Positions 43,801-55,661 of a stretch of 64,000 nucleotides of DNA are shown here, piece by piece (the stretch's first letter is position 1; every line of letters begins with the position of its first letter). The stretch is taken from assembly GCA_029532625.1 (NCBI GenBank), contig JARFXM010000003.1, forward strand, positions 4,712,001 through 4,776,000, written 5' to 3'. Source of the DNA: Lomentospora prolificans (lineage: Eukaryota > Ascomycota > Sordariomycetes > Microascales > Microascaceae). The notes under the pieces were generated by a model. That model ran no database searches. It saw nothing but the letters and a program-made list of their open reading frames with translations, and had not been told where the DNA came from. Both the position numbers and the translations under genes were made by a program.

Positions 43801-45064
43801 TGATCACTGCTCTCCAACTTCAGTTTTGTCCGCATGATTTTGATGCCATGTTCATTGAGCCACACAACATATTTCCCAGATAGTGACCATTTGATAGTAC
43901 TGATTGTACCTTCACCGGAGTGGAGGACAGTGTCCTTGCCGGTATTGTTGCCAATACCCATGCTGCCTAACCAACCAGAGGCTGTCGCAGCAGCAGTTCC
44001 GATCGTGGTGGATACACTTCTCCCGGGTTGGCCGCCAATAGTCAAAATGAGGTTTCCTGCTAACCCGCCAGACAAGTACATCCTATCACTCTTGTAATCA
44101 GGTGAGAGCGCAACTGCTTGGACGGGCCGGGCGAAGCTTCTCAACTGCACATCCTTCATATCCGTCAGGGACTGAATGCAAACATTCCCATCCATTGAAG
44201 ACGTCGCAATGTAAATGTTGTTCGATGGGGTATTGGGTACAGGTTGCGCTTCACGCGGCCGTCTAGAAGCAGCTGGCCCTGCAGTTGCCTCGATCGAGCG
44301 AGATTCGGGTCTCGGGGAGTCGCGGCCTCTTAATGATGGGCCTTCGGGCGTCGCAGAGGGGAGGGGAGGGGGATACGGGGAGATGGATATGCTGGTAACA
44401 GAAGCTGAGTGCGCATGGTAGACACGAAGGGATTGGAACAAGGGTAATTGTATGACATTCTGGCTAGGTGGTTAGATAGCTTGAACAACCTCGGCTGGCC
44501 AACAAGGAGAAAGAAACTCACGATGTTTCCGTTATGGGTCCCGACAATCTAGAGAGATGCATTAGAGAAAGGGCTCTTAGAATGGCGGCGCAATTGTGTA
44601 GCACTATTATGACATACCATCTTGTCGCCAGCAACAAAGGATGAGCTCGTGGCGTCGCCATTACGGTAAACAGCACGTAGATGTTGGGTCAATCGAGCGT
44701 ATTTTAATATAGGCTCTTCGTCTTCATCTTCATCTTCGTCGTCGTCCTCCTCTTCTCCATCTTCGTCTTCCTCCTCTTCGGTCTCGGCTTCATCGCCGCC
44801 GTCGTCGTGCTCGCTCCCTCTAGGGTTGGTGATATCTTCACCTCGTTTGGATTCCAGCGCTTCTAGGTTGCTCTCCTCGGTCACGCTTTCACGCTTTGAG
44901 ATCATAGCTACTCCTTCTCCACCATCCTCAGTTGTAGAAGCAGTGGCCTTGTTGTCGGGCAGTTTGGAGCTCCCGTCGGTAGTCGTATTATTTGTCTCAT
45001 CGTCGGGTTGAGGATCTGGTCGAGTGGGGGAGCTATCCTTCGGATCGGCTGAGTCGCCCGTCAT
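40843..45064 (-). CDS. VPS41: Vacuolar protein sorting protein Vps41 (HOPS subunit), apparent frameshift
   Basis: Exons 45064-44618, 44548-44522, 44459-43474, 43420-41675 and 41619-40843 total 3983 nt, one short of a multiple of three; with the missing base the protein would have about 1327 residues. Vps41 is the HOPS effector subunit for fusion with the vacuole and for AP-3 transport. The N-terminus is acidic and disordered (long Asp/Glu run). WD40-like propeller segments follow (MIVGTHNGNINVIQLP, YHAHSASVTSI), then a clathrin-heavy-chain-type helical region (SYAFEKAVQECEQYNYDDELVYLYSK). A C-terminal RING-type finger closes the protein (CSGCHEAF, CRHVYHLSH, CPVCKKKE). The frame breaks inside a C6 run (plus strand G6, 42393-42398). 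Intron 4 (41620-41674) begins with GC. It is divergent from APC1. Confidence 0.93.
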
Positions 45065-45982
45065 CTTGACAGCTTGAGATTGATGGTTACCATTCTCCGA
45101 GGGAATAGAGGCTCTAATTTCTCGTTAGCGACCAGGACAAAAGCTGGGCCTGGTGGGAGGGAGCTAAAGAAGTGCGAGGAACAAAACGACGACCTGATGT
45201 GATGATAGCTCTTGAAGCGAGCGCCAGGCACATGTGACCCATCCTTACGTCAGGTCTCAGCGTTTTCGGTGAGAGGCCAATCAGTGCCGTCAGGTACCAG
45301 TCTTGGCGAGCCGCTTTCGGTCAACGTCGATGCACCATCCCAACAAGGCCGGCATCGAGTATTCATTTGCGCAACGGGCAGAAGTATGGTCGGTCAATGA
45401 ATGCCGTTAGATATTAAATATATAGTCTCTATTGCGCGAAACAGTTGATAATTAACAGAACCATTTATGTGCTTCGCCTCCTTACCCTCGCCCATTGGAC
45501 TAAACAGAACGGCCACCCATACCTTTCCTTGACACACATTGGATTCCAGCCCAGGTGCAGCGCTTGGTTAGTTTCGAGTCAAGCTCCAGAGCTCTTTTCC
45601 GGACCTTGGATCTGGTGCTTCATTGAAAAAGAGAGTGGGCGCCGATTGAACCCAAATCGTCGTCGACTGTGTCATTGTGGCCGCCGAGTGCTGTGACTAA
45701 GCAGCAGGGAGCCAGGCCGAGCTCTTGTTCACCCCACTAAGCAGCCAACTGATCAGCCCTGCCCACCACTGAAAACGCCCCGGAGGGGCTATTGACGGGA
45801 ACCAGCTCAGCGCGTCCGCCCTCCCAAAAGCGCGTTGCTCAAAACGAGACTCCATCCGCTTTTGCGCTCCACCGCCTCACCCTCAAGACCTTGGCGTCTC
45901 ATCTCGAACGAAGTAGTTCGCCAATACTCATGATATAATTCTCTCGGCAGCCCTTCCTGGCTAGCGGCGTCCCTTTTGCCCA
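45065..45982. promoter_or_regulatory. Divergent promoter VPS41 / APC1
   Basis: About 0.92 kb between the two start codons, with no coding sequence recognised. It presumably holds the promoters and leaders of both genes. I could not identify a specific factor site with confidence. Confidence 0.5.
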
Positions 45983-48900
45983 ATGGCGTCCGTCAAGTCT
46001 CTGGGCCTACACCAACCCGCTGGGCTCCGGCATGCGATTCAAGAACAGATCCTACCTGCCGACCCCAAATCTTCTGACTACCGCTGGGAGATATTCGTCG
46101 AACACAATGGCGACCAAGCTATCGAGGACGAGCTTCTTATCACCGACACCTGTGTTATTTGGTCCCGTGGCCAGGTCTTTCGGAAAGCTTTCAGACTAGA
46201 CCTCGAGAAGGAGACGATCACCCATGCCCTCCTCACGTACTTTCCTACTTCCGAGCACGAAGGACAGCCCGACGATACATTGAATACAAACTTCAACACG
46301 GGAAGGAGGCCATTGGCCAAGGCGCTCGTCGTCTTCCTCAAGACACAGGCCCACATCTACTTCCTTTCCGGCACAAATCACGTCGTCCACATGCCCTTCG
46401 AAGTCGAGGCGGCCTGCGCTGCGCCGCAAGGCGTAATTATCCAGCGCAAACAACGGTCCGACGCCTTTGCTCCGGTGTCGTTGAGGTTTCCCCGCGTACC
46501 ACCAAACTCTTTCGTTTCGTCGCAAGTCACGAACTTCTCTGCAAGCCTCCAGCGCCCCCCAACATCTTCTTCCTTCTCCGTAGAGGGCCTCGGCAAACCC
46601 AAGAGCCTACCTTTGAGGCTCAGCTCTACCCTAGGAAACATGTGGGAGTCTCCAATGGAACAACCTGAGTCGCATTGGCCAAGACTGGTATGCTTGACCG
46701 ATCCCTTGCTTGAGCTAGGTCTTGTTGTGGGTGCTCCTGATGCAAATACGAAGGGGAGACTTAAACCTGCAACGCAAACGAGGAGGCCGCTTTTTTTGGA
46801 CCCCGCAGAAGAGATACTCCACGTTGAAAAGGTCTACGATGCCCGTCTAGGCAATAATGCAAACGATTCCTTGACACTAGCCGTCACCATCAATCGAGAC
46901 GGAAATACCTATACTGTTTGGCGGTTGGACTACCTGAAGCAAGAGGATCCGTTTATTGGACGGCCAAAGAAAACAAGATCAAAGAGCATACGACGTCGGA
47001 GTTCTATGCAGCCTCCCTTCGCTAGTGGCGCCACCACTCCTGTCCAGCCCAACTTTAGAGAAAGTTTCGGTGCCCCGCTGCCCGGCAAGAGGACGCGATC
47101 TCGGAAAAGTGAGAACATAGAGAAAACGAAGGATCTAGTCGCATCTTCTCTGGAGCAAGACACCGAGCTGGGTACCCGGCGCCAGTCGCGCAGAATCAGC
47201 TCCATGTTAGCCCGCGCGGACTTGTCGTCATCTCAGTATGCTGAGCAGCCAATGATAACCGGGCACAACACCTCAAAACGCTTAGATTCGTACAATAGCC
47301 AATACGGTCGCCAAAGCGGCGGTTATGGATCCTTCAACTACAGTCAGACTATCCATCCGAGCTTGAACAGTTTACTAGAGGCGCCTATCGATAATGTCTT
47401 GGATGAACTCCGGGCCGGTGGGGATTTTGAAGGCTTTCATAGCATGGGGCTAGACGACCATGACTTTGACGGCCTTGCCCAGGAAATTTCCTTCATTAAG
47501 ATCAAGAGTGTCCCATTTGACACATCGAATATCCGGTATTCCGTTTCCTCGCAACCCGCTTCATCTCAATGTCGTGTCTTTATCCTCGCCGCTCCTCCTT
47601 CTGCCGTCGATGAAAATCAGCGCACACAAGTCGTTATCGGAATCCAAGACACTCTCGAGAAGAGGCTGCAACTCCTTACCCTTCATTTCTCAACGGTTGA
47701 AAAGCCGGATGTATTGTCCAAGGCTGGTAAAAAGCCTACATCCCTAGCCAGCGACGGAATTGTACCCCAATGCGGCGAGCTCAGGCGCGCTGAAAGTGTC
47801 GTTGACTCCTGCAAGATCTCTCACGGTAATCTTTCAATGACGTTTATATTATCAGAGAAGCTCGGAGGTGGGCACGAGCTTAGTATTCAGGCGCCCTGGG
47901 GTCCGATGACAACCATTGCGCTTCCGTTGCTGTTCTTGGACAATGTGCGCAGTCTGCAATTTAACGGACGAGCAGTGGACCGGGATCTTCGGCAGCAAAA
48001 GTCGGAAACAATCAGCTGCGAGAACGGAAGTATCGTCAGACTCGCGCACCCCCAGGGCAGGGGAATTGTCGACTTAGTAGATACTGAAGGCCGATTGCAC
48101 CAGATTCGAATCCAACTACAACCCTCATCACCCCTAGTTCGTCGTATTCTTGATGTCTGCGGCAATGTTCTCCCGTTTCCCCACGGGGAGAAGCTACTCG
48201 GCGGTTGGTGGCACGTTATGCAATGGTGCAAGCAAGAGAATATCGAAGCGGCTGACCTCGAATGGTCTTGTCTTGTAATTGAGCTCTTGGCTTCCTACTT
48301 AGCCCTTGATCCTGCAAACTTAAAGGCTCGGCAGTCGCGGGCTAGTACCTCAAGAAGGAAGCGACGGACCGCCTCGTCATCCTTTAGCATTGCCCAGGCT
48401 ACCGAGGACTGGAACTCCGTGCTCTCCCACGAAGCCAAGAACTCTTTGGCCTGCCCTGATTGGATGTTGGGTCCGGGATGGCAATGGGCTTTTGACGAGG
48501 TCATGAACAACGATCCAAACCAAGATGATTCTTCGGTATTCAGAACCGGGTTCATATCTACTCATGTTAGGTATGCGAAGCAATTCATTACATCGGCCAT
48601 CGGAGAACATGCCTTTGGCGCCACAGGGTATCTACCGACTAGCCAAGCTTTCAGCACCGATTTCCGCCGTCGGGCGGCGAGCGATATGTTTATGGGCTTA
48701 CATCTTCTGCTCGAGGAGCAGAAGCTCGATATCATGAAACCAGAAACAAGTCCTTCAGGTAGTGTAAACCTAAAGGTTGTACTCTGTCAAATCGCGCGGT
48801 GGTTGCAGTGGTCCAGGTTTTCAGATCTATACGGAGTAGGCATTCAAGAGGATTTAGACCCCGGCCTTGACTCTGGTACGTTAATCCCTTACCCCAAGAT

Positions 48901-51900
48901 CTTGTGAAGAAATAAATGCTAATGTTTCTACAGAAATAACATTGGTCACGCCAATTGCTGAGCCCCCAATCATTCCCAGTGTCCTGGAATGGGCCGAGTC
49001 ACATCTCACCGCGCCAAAGGGCACTGCATATCCAACGCTCGCAGATGTCTATTTTGAAACTATGCGAATCAGTGAAAAGAACCGACGTAACATTGACCGT
49101 TTCGTCTCCCTCACCCCGAGGACCTTCATGCTGAAGCGACTTTTCACGCTCCTAAAACCCGGATCTTCATTTGTCGAGACCGTTGAGTCGATTTATAAAG
49201 CTGGCATCACCACCAAAGTCATGGAATCCTTGCCAGAGTCGCTTCTAGTACCCATACGTGATGCAGTCTCTCGTTGCCAGCCACATCCACCTAATGCGTG
49301 GTCCGCCGAGCTTTTGGAGCTTGTTAACCGAAGCGACATGAACCTGGTCATTGCCTCTACGAAGCGGCTGCGGCCTCACACGGCACAGCTACTGGTACGA
49401 CTTTCCATTACCTGCGCTTCCAAGCTAATAGGACGAACTAACCAAATGTCTAGGCCCCCACGCATACCGCTTCATGGGATGTCAAAATGCTCTGTGAGAG
49501 CCTTGAAGAGTACAACAATGTCGCAGCCGACGAGGGCGAAGGCAGCGAGCTTCAGGCAGTTATCCGTGCGCTTTTCAAGGATGATCGACGCCTCAACGAG
49601 GCCCAGGATATCCTCTCGACCCACAAGGCGCGCATCGTCCGTCTTGACCCGGTTCCTGGCTGGACGGAAAGCGAGTACCTGGAACAGCAAAAGGAACTTG
49701 TATCCAGGATTGCTACCGGCACACTAGCCATTCCCGCCGGTCGTGGCCTACTATACTACAGTCTTCGCTTCCCACTGCTCACACAAAAATTCCATATTGG
49801 TGGTTTCAATCTCAATTGTGTGGTGAAGCCCACCAACGTGACAGTAGGTGTTGACAAGACACAATTCACCGAGGAGAAAGTATGCTGGGGCTTCTTCCAT
49901 CAAGGTGTCTCGGCCGGCTTGTCCATATCTCCCCATGCGAAGGGCATCGACACCTCGTGGATTCTATATAATAAGCCTGGCCAAGATCTCAGCAATAGAC
50001 ACGCTGGATTCCTTCTTGCTCTAGGACTAAACGGCCACCTAAAGGGCGTTGCGAAATGGGTAGCCTTCAAGTACCTTACCCCCAAGCACACTATGACGTC
50101 GATTGGCCTACTTCTGGGTCTCGCGGCGTCTTACATAGGAACCATGGATTCACTTATTACACGACTCTTGTCGGTGCATGTTACGAGGATGTTGCCGCGA
50201 GGGGCGGCTGAGCTTAACCTTTCACCTCTAACACAGACTAGCGGCATCATGGGTATAGGGTTGCTCTATTGCAATAGTCAGCATCGCAGAATGAGCGAGG
50301 TGATGATGTCTGAGATTGAACACATTGACGAAGAGGATGAGGAAGAACCTCTTCGTAGCGAAGGGTACAGACTTGCGGCGGGTTTCGCGCTCGGCTTCAT
50401 CAACTTGGGCAAGGGACCTTATTTGAAGGGGCTCCACGACATGAAACTCACCGAAAGGCTGATTGCCCTCGCCACTACAGCCAAGAAAGTCGAGGTCACT
50501 CATATTCTAGACCGAGCTGCTGCGGGTGCTGTCATGGCCATCGCCCTAATGTACATGAAGTCCGACGATCATATCGTGGCACGCAAGATCGACGTACCTG
50601 ATTCGATTATCCAGTTCGACTACATCCGCCCTGATATTCTTATGCTTCGCACGCTAGCGAAACACCTTATTCTGTGGAGCAAGATCCAGCCTACCCGGGA
50701 ATGGGTGAAAAAGAGCCTGCCGAAGGAGTACCAAGCAGGCCATCTTCTCACGGGCTACAGTCATCTTACCACGAAGAGCCTCCCATTCTTTAGTATCCTC
50801 GGGGGGATTTGTTTCGCCCTCGGTCTACGATTCGCTGGCAGCGCAAACGCCGAAGCGAGGGATCTCCTCGTATCCCTCCTCGACCAACTGATCCGTATTA
50901 CACGCCTTGAATCCACTTCCAAGGCGCATCCTATCTACGACGAGGAGCTCGCTCGTACATATGCTCGTACTTGCCAGGACATCGTTGCCATCTCAGCCTC
51001 ATTGGTCATGGCAGGCACAGGTGATTTGGTCGTTCTCCGCCGTCTCCGGTCGTTGCATGGTCGAGACGACCTTACCACACCCTACGGCTCCCATCTGGCA
51101 GCACATCTTGCCGTGGGCGCTCTCTTCCTCGGATGCGGCACGGCAACCTTCGCTACGACTGACGTGGCTGTCGCAAGCCTGATTGTTGCGTTCTACCCCG
51201 TGTTCCCGACCACGGTCATGGACAACAGGTCACACCTCCAAGCCTTTAGGCACTTCTGGGTTCTCGCGACTGACCAGCGTTGCCTCGTTGCCAAGGATAT
51301 TAGCACAGGCCAGCCCGTCAGCGTTCCTATTAAGATTGAGATGAAAAACGCTCCGGGCAAGAAGGGTGCCATTCTTTTGAAGAACACGCCTTGTCTCCTT
51401 CCTCCGTTGGAAGACATTGTTCACCTACGAACGGACGCTGGGCCCACGTACTGGGATATCGATCTCGATCTCTCGGCGCAGGTGCCCCAACGCTCGCGCA
51501 CCAAGCCCCGGACGCTTTCTTCGACCACCTCGTCCTCGACGGCGGCCAAGAACACGGCACCCAACACCACCAAGATCATTCACCTCCGCCGCAGGCCGCC
51601 TAAGCCTACGCCTTTCTCCGCGCTCTCGACCCTCGGCGCGCCCGCCGGCGCCGCGTCGTCGCCCTTTACCTGGCTTTTCACGCTGCCGGCGTTCGCGGCG
51701 CTGACGCCCTCGGATCGCGCGGCCGTGCTCGAGGCTGACCCCGATCGTCTGGGCAGCGCCGTGGATGCTCGCCTCGAACTCCAGCAGGCCGTGGCCAAGG
51801 GCGAGCGCGATGCGCTTTTGGGTCTGAGGCTCGTGTTCGAGTGGGTGAGGAGGAGAGAGGAGGTGCTGCATATGAAAAGGAAGAGGCGGGGTAGCAAGAA

Positions 51901-51997
51901 CTGGGATGATGCGGAGGAGGAAGGGGAGTGGTGGGTTAGGACGGGGGTCGTGGAGGGTTTGAGGGGGAGTGTTTGGCTTGCTGGGCGGGAAGCATAG
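45983..51997 (+). CDS. APC1: Anaphase-promoting complex subunit 1 (APC1/BimE)
   Basis: Exons 45983-48875, 48934-49394 and 49454-51997 (donors GTACGT and GTACGA, acceptors ACAG and CTAG) give 1965 residues, a normal length for the family. Apc1 is the largest scaffold subunit of the APC/C ubiquitin ligase, which drives mitotic exit. The N-terminal half is a WD40-like region with Ser/Arg-rich insertions (about 330-480). The middle part (TLADVYFETMRISEKNRRNIDRF) leads to the signature stretch GRGLLYYSLRFPLLTQKF and the proteasome/cyclosome repeats (TSIGLLLGLAASYIGT, GIMGIGLLYC, AAGFALGFINLGKG, SILGGICFALGLRFAG). The C-terminus holds a Ser/Thr-rich linker and a basic helix. BimE is the Aspergillus orthologue. 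Confidence 0.96.
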
Positions 51998-52578
51998 GAA
52001 CCCGACTTTTTGTTCTTGTTGAATCAGCAAATGTTTATGACTGATGTGGAAGAATACGCCGAGCATGGTGTTATGATACGAGTGATAGACGAAGAATGGG
52101 AGTAGCATATTATACCAAGCATCATGTATGGCGCGAGCATCACATCCTCGGAAGTCGGAACTCGGAATATATCAACAGTTTCTCTCTTTGCTCTTCCGCG
52201 GACTATCAGATATAAAGCCAGCCAACACATCAAGAAGGAGATATCCTTCTTTTTCCCTCTCCGCCACCAACCCCCCAGCGGAAACATGAAAACAAGGAAT
52301 AAAGAAACTTAAAAACAAAAGAGTTTCCCCAATTAAAATTTCTCTCTAAACGCCTTGCAATGCAGATAAACCCTGCCCTTTTTAGCCGTTAAATACACTG
52401 CATCTATTTCTGGCTTGCATCTGTCGCCTCCCTTTTTCCGCCGTCGTTAAATAAAGTGTTTTTCTAGACACCTTGAACCATATTCTCGGATGTGAAAGGT
52501 TATGGCCCAGCCAATCTAATAGAACTTTCTCGGCAACACCAAAGCTTCCGCTCAAGCCCTTCCCCACTGTCTATGCAA
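51998..52578. other. 3' region between convergent APC1 and eIF3e genes
   Basis: No gene is seen. The stretch is A/T-richer than the flanking coding sequence, with AATAAAG-like strings near 52298 and 52450 that may act in 3' end formation. Confidence 0.5.
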
Positions 52579-53977
52579 CTATTTAGACACGGCAGAGGAC
52601 ATGACGGTGGTCCTGAAGAAGACACCCTTGGTCTTCTCCACAACCTGCTGGTGTACATTGCTGGGAGGGTGATTTATCGTGACGACACCCTGCTGAGCGT
52701 CGATCTTGGCGTCGAGGCGGGTATCGCGGATAAGGTTGACAATCCACTTCTCGCCATCATCAGGGTTGAGGCCAAGCTTCTCGGAGAGGTCGCGGATGTA
52801 GAACTTGCAGCAAATCTTGCAGTAGCTCTCGCAGATAAGGTGGCGGGCAGCATCAACAAAGATGTCGGTGGACTCGGAGAGGAAGAGGTCGTCGCGGCAG
52901 AGTTGCTCGGCCTTGGCAAGTGCAGTAGGGGCCTCATCAAACTGGAAGGAGATGTAGAGAGACGAAACAAACTCAGTGATAGGGTCCCGGTATTCGTACT
53001 CCTCCTGGCGGATGTAGCGCACGAGGTCCTTGACCTGCTTCTGGTGTACGGAGGAGTTGCGGCTACGGCCACGGCCAGTGACAATGGCGACAGCAAGGTA
53101 GCGCAAAATCCAAGGGCAGTTGATCTGGATGGTGTTGATGTAGTTGGCTGAGAGGAAAAGGTCAAGGACGGCATCCCTGGCAGGCTCGTGGTTGAAAAGG
53201 GGGAAGAGAGCCCAGTGGATGAGCATGGTCCTCTGGTCAAGCTGGGCACGGGGGTTGTTGAAAAGCTTGGTGTCGATGCTCTCCTTGACTTTCACGATCT
53301 CTTCGACGGCGGAGTCCCAGTTGGCGGTCAAGATGTCAGAGGCAAGCTTACCCCATGTCGCGTCAGTGACCTTGTCATTATCGGTTGAGAGAACTCGGAA
53401 CTTGTAGAGGAGATCGGCAGCGGACTGGTAGTCGCCGCATCGGAACTGGAACTGGCCAAAGTCGTAGAGCGCGTTGACCATATCGACAGTGACCTAGCGG
53501 GAAGAACCTAGGTTAGCTTCTGTATTTATCTCACCAGCCCCGCCTACCAAAGTGCGCAGCCATCGCAAAGGGGGTTTAACTCACTCCGTGCTCCTTCTCG
53601 AGGAAGGCCAAGTTAGCAACCTTGTCGCTCCTGAGGTTGTTGACAACCTCATCCGTGATAAGCAACTCGGACAGCCTAGCAGTGTCCTGCCCGAGCTTTT
53701 CCATCTGCTGCAACACAGCCTGCCTCTGCTTGGCGTACTTCTCGGGAGGATCGGTTCCGTGGAGCTGGGAATACAAGCTGGCAACGTAATCGCTCATGTT
53801 GGTGCCCTCAAGGAGCTTAATCTTGGCCTCAAGGACCTCGCGCTCCTTCTGCTCATCGCCAGCATCGGCGGCCTTGCCGGCCTCGAAGTCGAGAAGGTGG
53901 AAGAAGAGGTGGCGCGAGAGCTGGCCGGCGAACTTGTCGAGGAGGGAGTATTCCTCCACGTTGAATTCGGTCGCCAT
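52579..53977 (-). CDS. INT6: Translation initiation factor eIF3 subunit e (Int6)
   Basis: Exons 53977-53585 and 53493-52579 (91-nt intron, GTGAGT...CTAG) give 435 residues starting MATEFNVEEYSLLDKF. eIF3e is a PCI-domain subunit of the eIF3 scaffold that binds the 40S ribosome. The N-terminal eIF3e domain is seen in LSRHLFFHLLDFEAGK and ALYDFGQFQFRCGDYQSAADLLY. Helical repeats follow, and the PCI domain is in the last 170 residues or so (EAPTALAKAEQLCRDDLFL ... IRDLSEKLGLNPDDGEKWIVNLIRD). The sequence agrees with fungal orthologues along its length and no break is seen. It shares a short divergent promoter with the mitoribosomal gene. Confidence 0.96.
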
Positions 53978-54558
53978 GGTGGTGGTGGGTAGGGGCAAAA
54001 GTAGTAGCTGATGGGGAGCTTATATCTGTGGAAAAAGAAACCGTTACCCGGTATTCGAGAGAGAAAAAAAAGAGAGAAGAGCCTAGGGAGGGGAATGATA
54101 AGAGCTCTTCGACAGAAACGTGGAGGCGACTCTCTAAGAGGGGAGGGGTGATGTCGTCTACACAATTATTATGGCCTGGAGGGGTGTCTTCGATTTTCGA
54201 GATTTTCGTGGGCTAGTGTGGGGTTTACTGTATGGCGTGTTTACCCGCGGTTAACCCGCGATCGTCGTTCACCAAATGCAGCTTATGGAACATGTCACGT
54301 GTTTAAGTGATAGCATCGACGATTTTCGGACAAGGGACAATCGAAGAAAATCTCCAAGCGAGACGAGCCACGATAGTGTCCGCCGCGGAGAGCTACCATA
54401 CATCTCTCGACCAACTCCCCCGACGTCGCCCTTGCGGAAAGCACCTGTCAGCGACCCATCCATATCCAAATTTCTTCACTCGAGACGATCCACGCGCCTT
54501 CCCTAGGCTTGCCACCGAAAACCCTGCCATCGCGCGCTCACCTTCACAAACCACCAAG
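53978..54558. promoter_or_regulatory. Divergent promoter eIF3e / Img2 with Reb1- and Cbf1-type sites
   Basis: Two exact TTACCCG strings (54044-54050 and 54242-54248, the latter followed by a near copy TTAACCCG) match the core of the general regulatory factor Reb1. TCACGTG (54295-54301) matches the Cbf1/E-box core. The region is 581 bases between start codons of a cytosolic initiation factor and a mitoribosomal protein. Binding in this organism is inferred from yeast consensus sites. Confidence 0.45.
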
Positions 54559-55011
54559 ATGCGCCTCTTTCGCCTAGCTCAGACTCTCCCTCTTCCCTCC
54601 TCCCGTCTAACCACATTCCCCGTCCGCTTCTATGCCACCGAATCCCTCACTATCCCCTCCTCCGTAACCACATCCGCACCCGCTGCAACCACAACATCGG
54701 CACCTTACCACGTCTCCCGCACCAAGTCCAACCGCCTCCCCGTCTACATTCGTACCCAGGCCGGCGGTTCTAAACGTACTACCCTTATTCGCCGCATAGA
54801 AGGTGACGGACTAGCGCTCAAGGCTGACGTACAAGAGGCTCTGGGTGTGGACAAGGCTGACGTCTCTCTCAATCCCGTGACGGGTCATGTCGTTGTCAAG
54901 GTGCGGTTTGGCCAGTGGTAATGGTCACAAGTGAAGTCCTTAATGCTAACTGTCAAACAGGGCTCTCATGTCCCCAGAATAACAGAGTGGCTCAAGACTA
55001 GGGGATTCTAA
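54559..55011 (+). CDS. IMG2: Mitochondrial large ribosomal subunit protein mL49 (Img2)
   Basis: Exons 54559-54900 and 54961-55011 (60-nt intron, donor GTGCGG, branch GCTAAC, acceptor ACAG) give 130 residues. The presequence is Arg/Leu/Ser-rich (MRLFRLAQTLPLPSSRLTTFPVRF). The Img2/mL49 domain runs from YHVSRTKSNRLPVYI through GGSKRTTLIRRIEGD and ALKADVQEALGV to the end. Splicing replaces a premature end (FGQW) with the expected family C-terminus, GSHVPRITEWLKTRGF, which supports the weak GTGCGG donor. Function: structural protein of the mitochondrial 54S/39S subunit. Yeast Img2 is needed for integrity of the mitochondrial genome. Confidence 0.92.
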
Positions 55012-55661
55012 GGTTGTGCTATCGCCATTGAAAGAGTAGGATACAACCTAGGGTTGACAAAATCACATTCCTGTACACATACTGTCAAGAATAACGGCTG
55101 GGAAAGGCATTACTTTCCAATCAAGAACTGGCACGGGTTACCAGACCCAATAGAGCGGACTCAGAAACTTGGAGAAGGAGTTCGGAGTCTATCACATCGC
55201 ATCACATAGATTCCTCACTGCATGTACTGTACAATATGGACAAATAAAGCGAGCGAGCGGCTCAAGTTTCACGATATTCCAATGCAATTGTACAACAACG
55301 CTCTGCGCTAACTCTACGCCAACTCGCCAGCTAACGCGAGCTGCACCTGATCTTAAAATAATTGGTACTCGAACACCAGTTCCTTACTTTCGCCTCCTCC
55401 ACATCTTCACAACCAATGCTGTAAGCCAATATCTAGCTAAGTTCACAACCTATTCACAAACCAACCTTCCATGAATCCGATGCCTTAACTCCACTCTAAG
55501 AGCAAAAAAGAATAAAAGAAAAAAAGAAGAAGTAGCAAGAGGTATCATCCCTGCGGGAGACCTGCAACTCCGTAATAAACGGGACATGCCTTTACGCAAG
55601 ATTGTAAAAGGAGGGGCTGAGACGCCGTCATTTCCCAAGCAACCTCCGTATTGTGTCCATA
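55012..55661. other. 3' region between convergent IMG2 and SWI1
   Basis: No gene is seen. AATAAAG near 55234 could be a polyadenylation-type signal for IMG2. Confidence 0.5.

Noticed and set aside
52492..53151. Plus-strand frame of 219 codons opposite eIF3e
   Set aside because: The minus-strand frame is unmistakable eIF3e, so the plus frame follows from codon bias.
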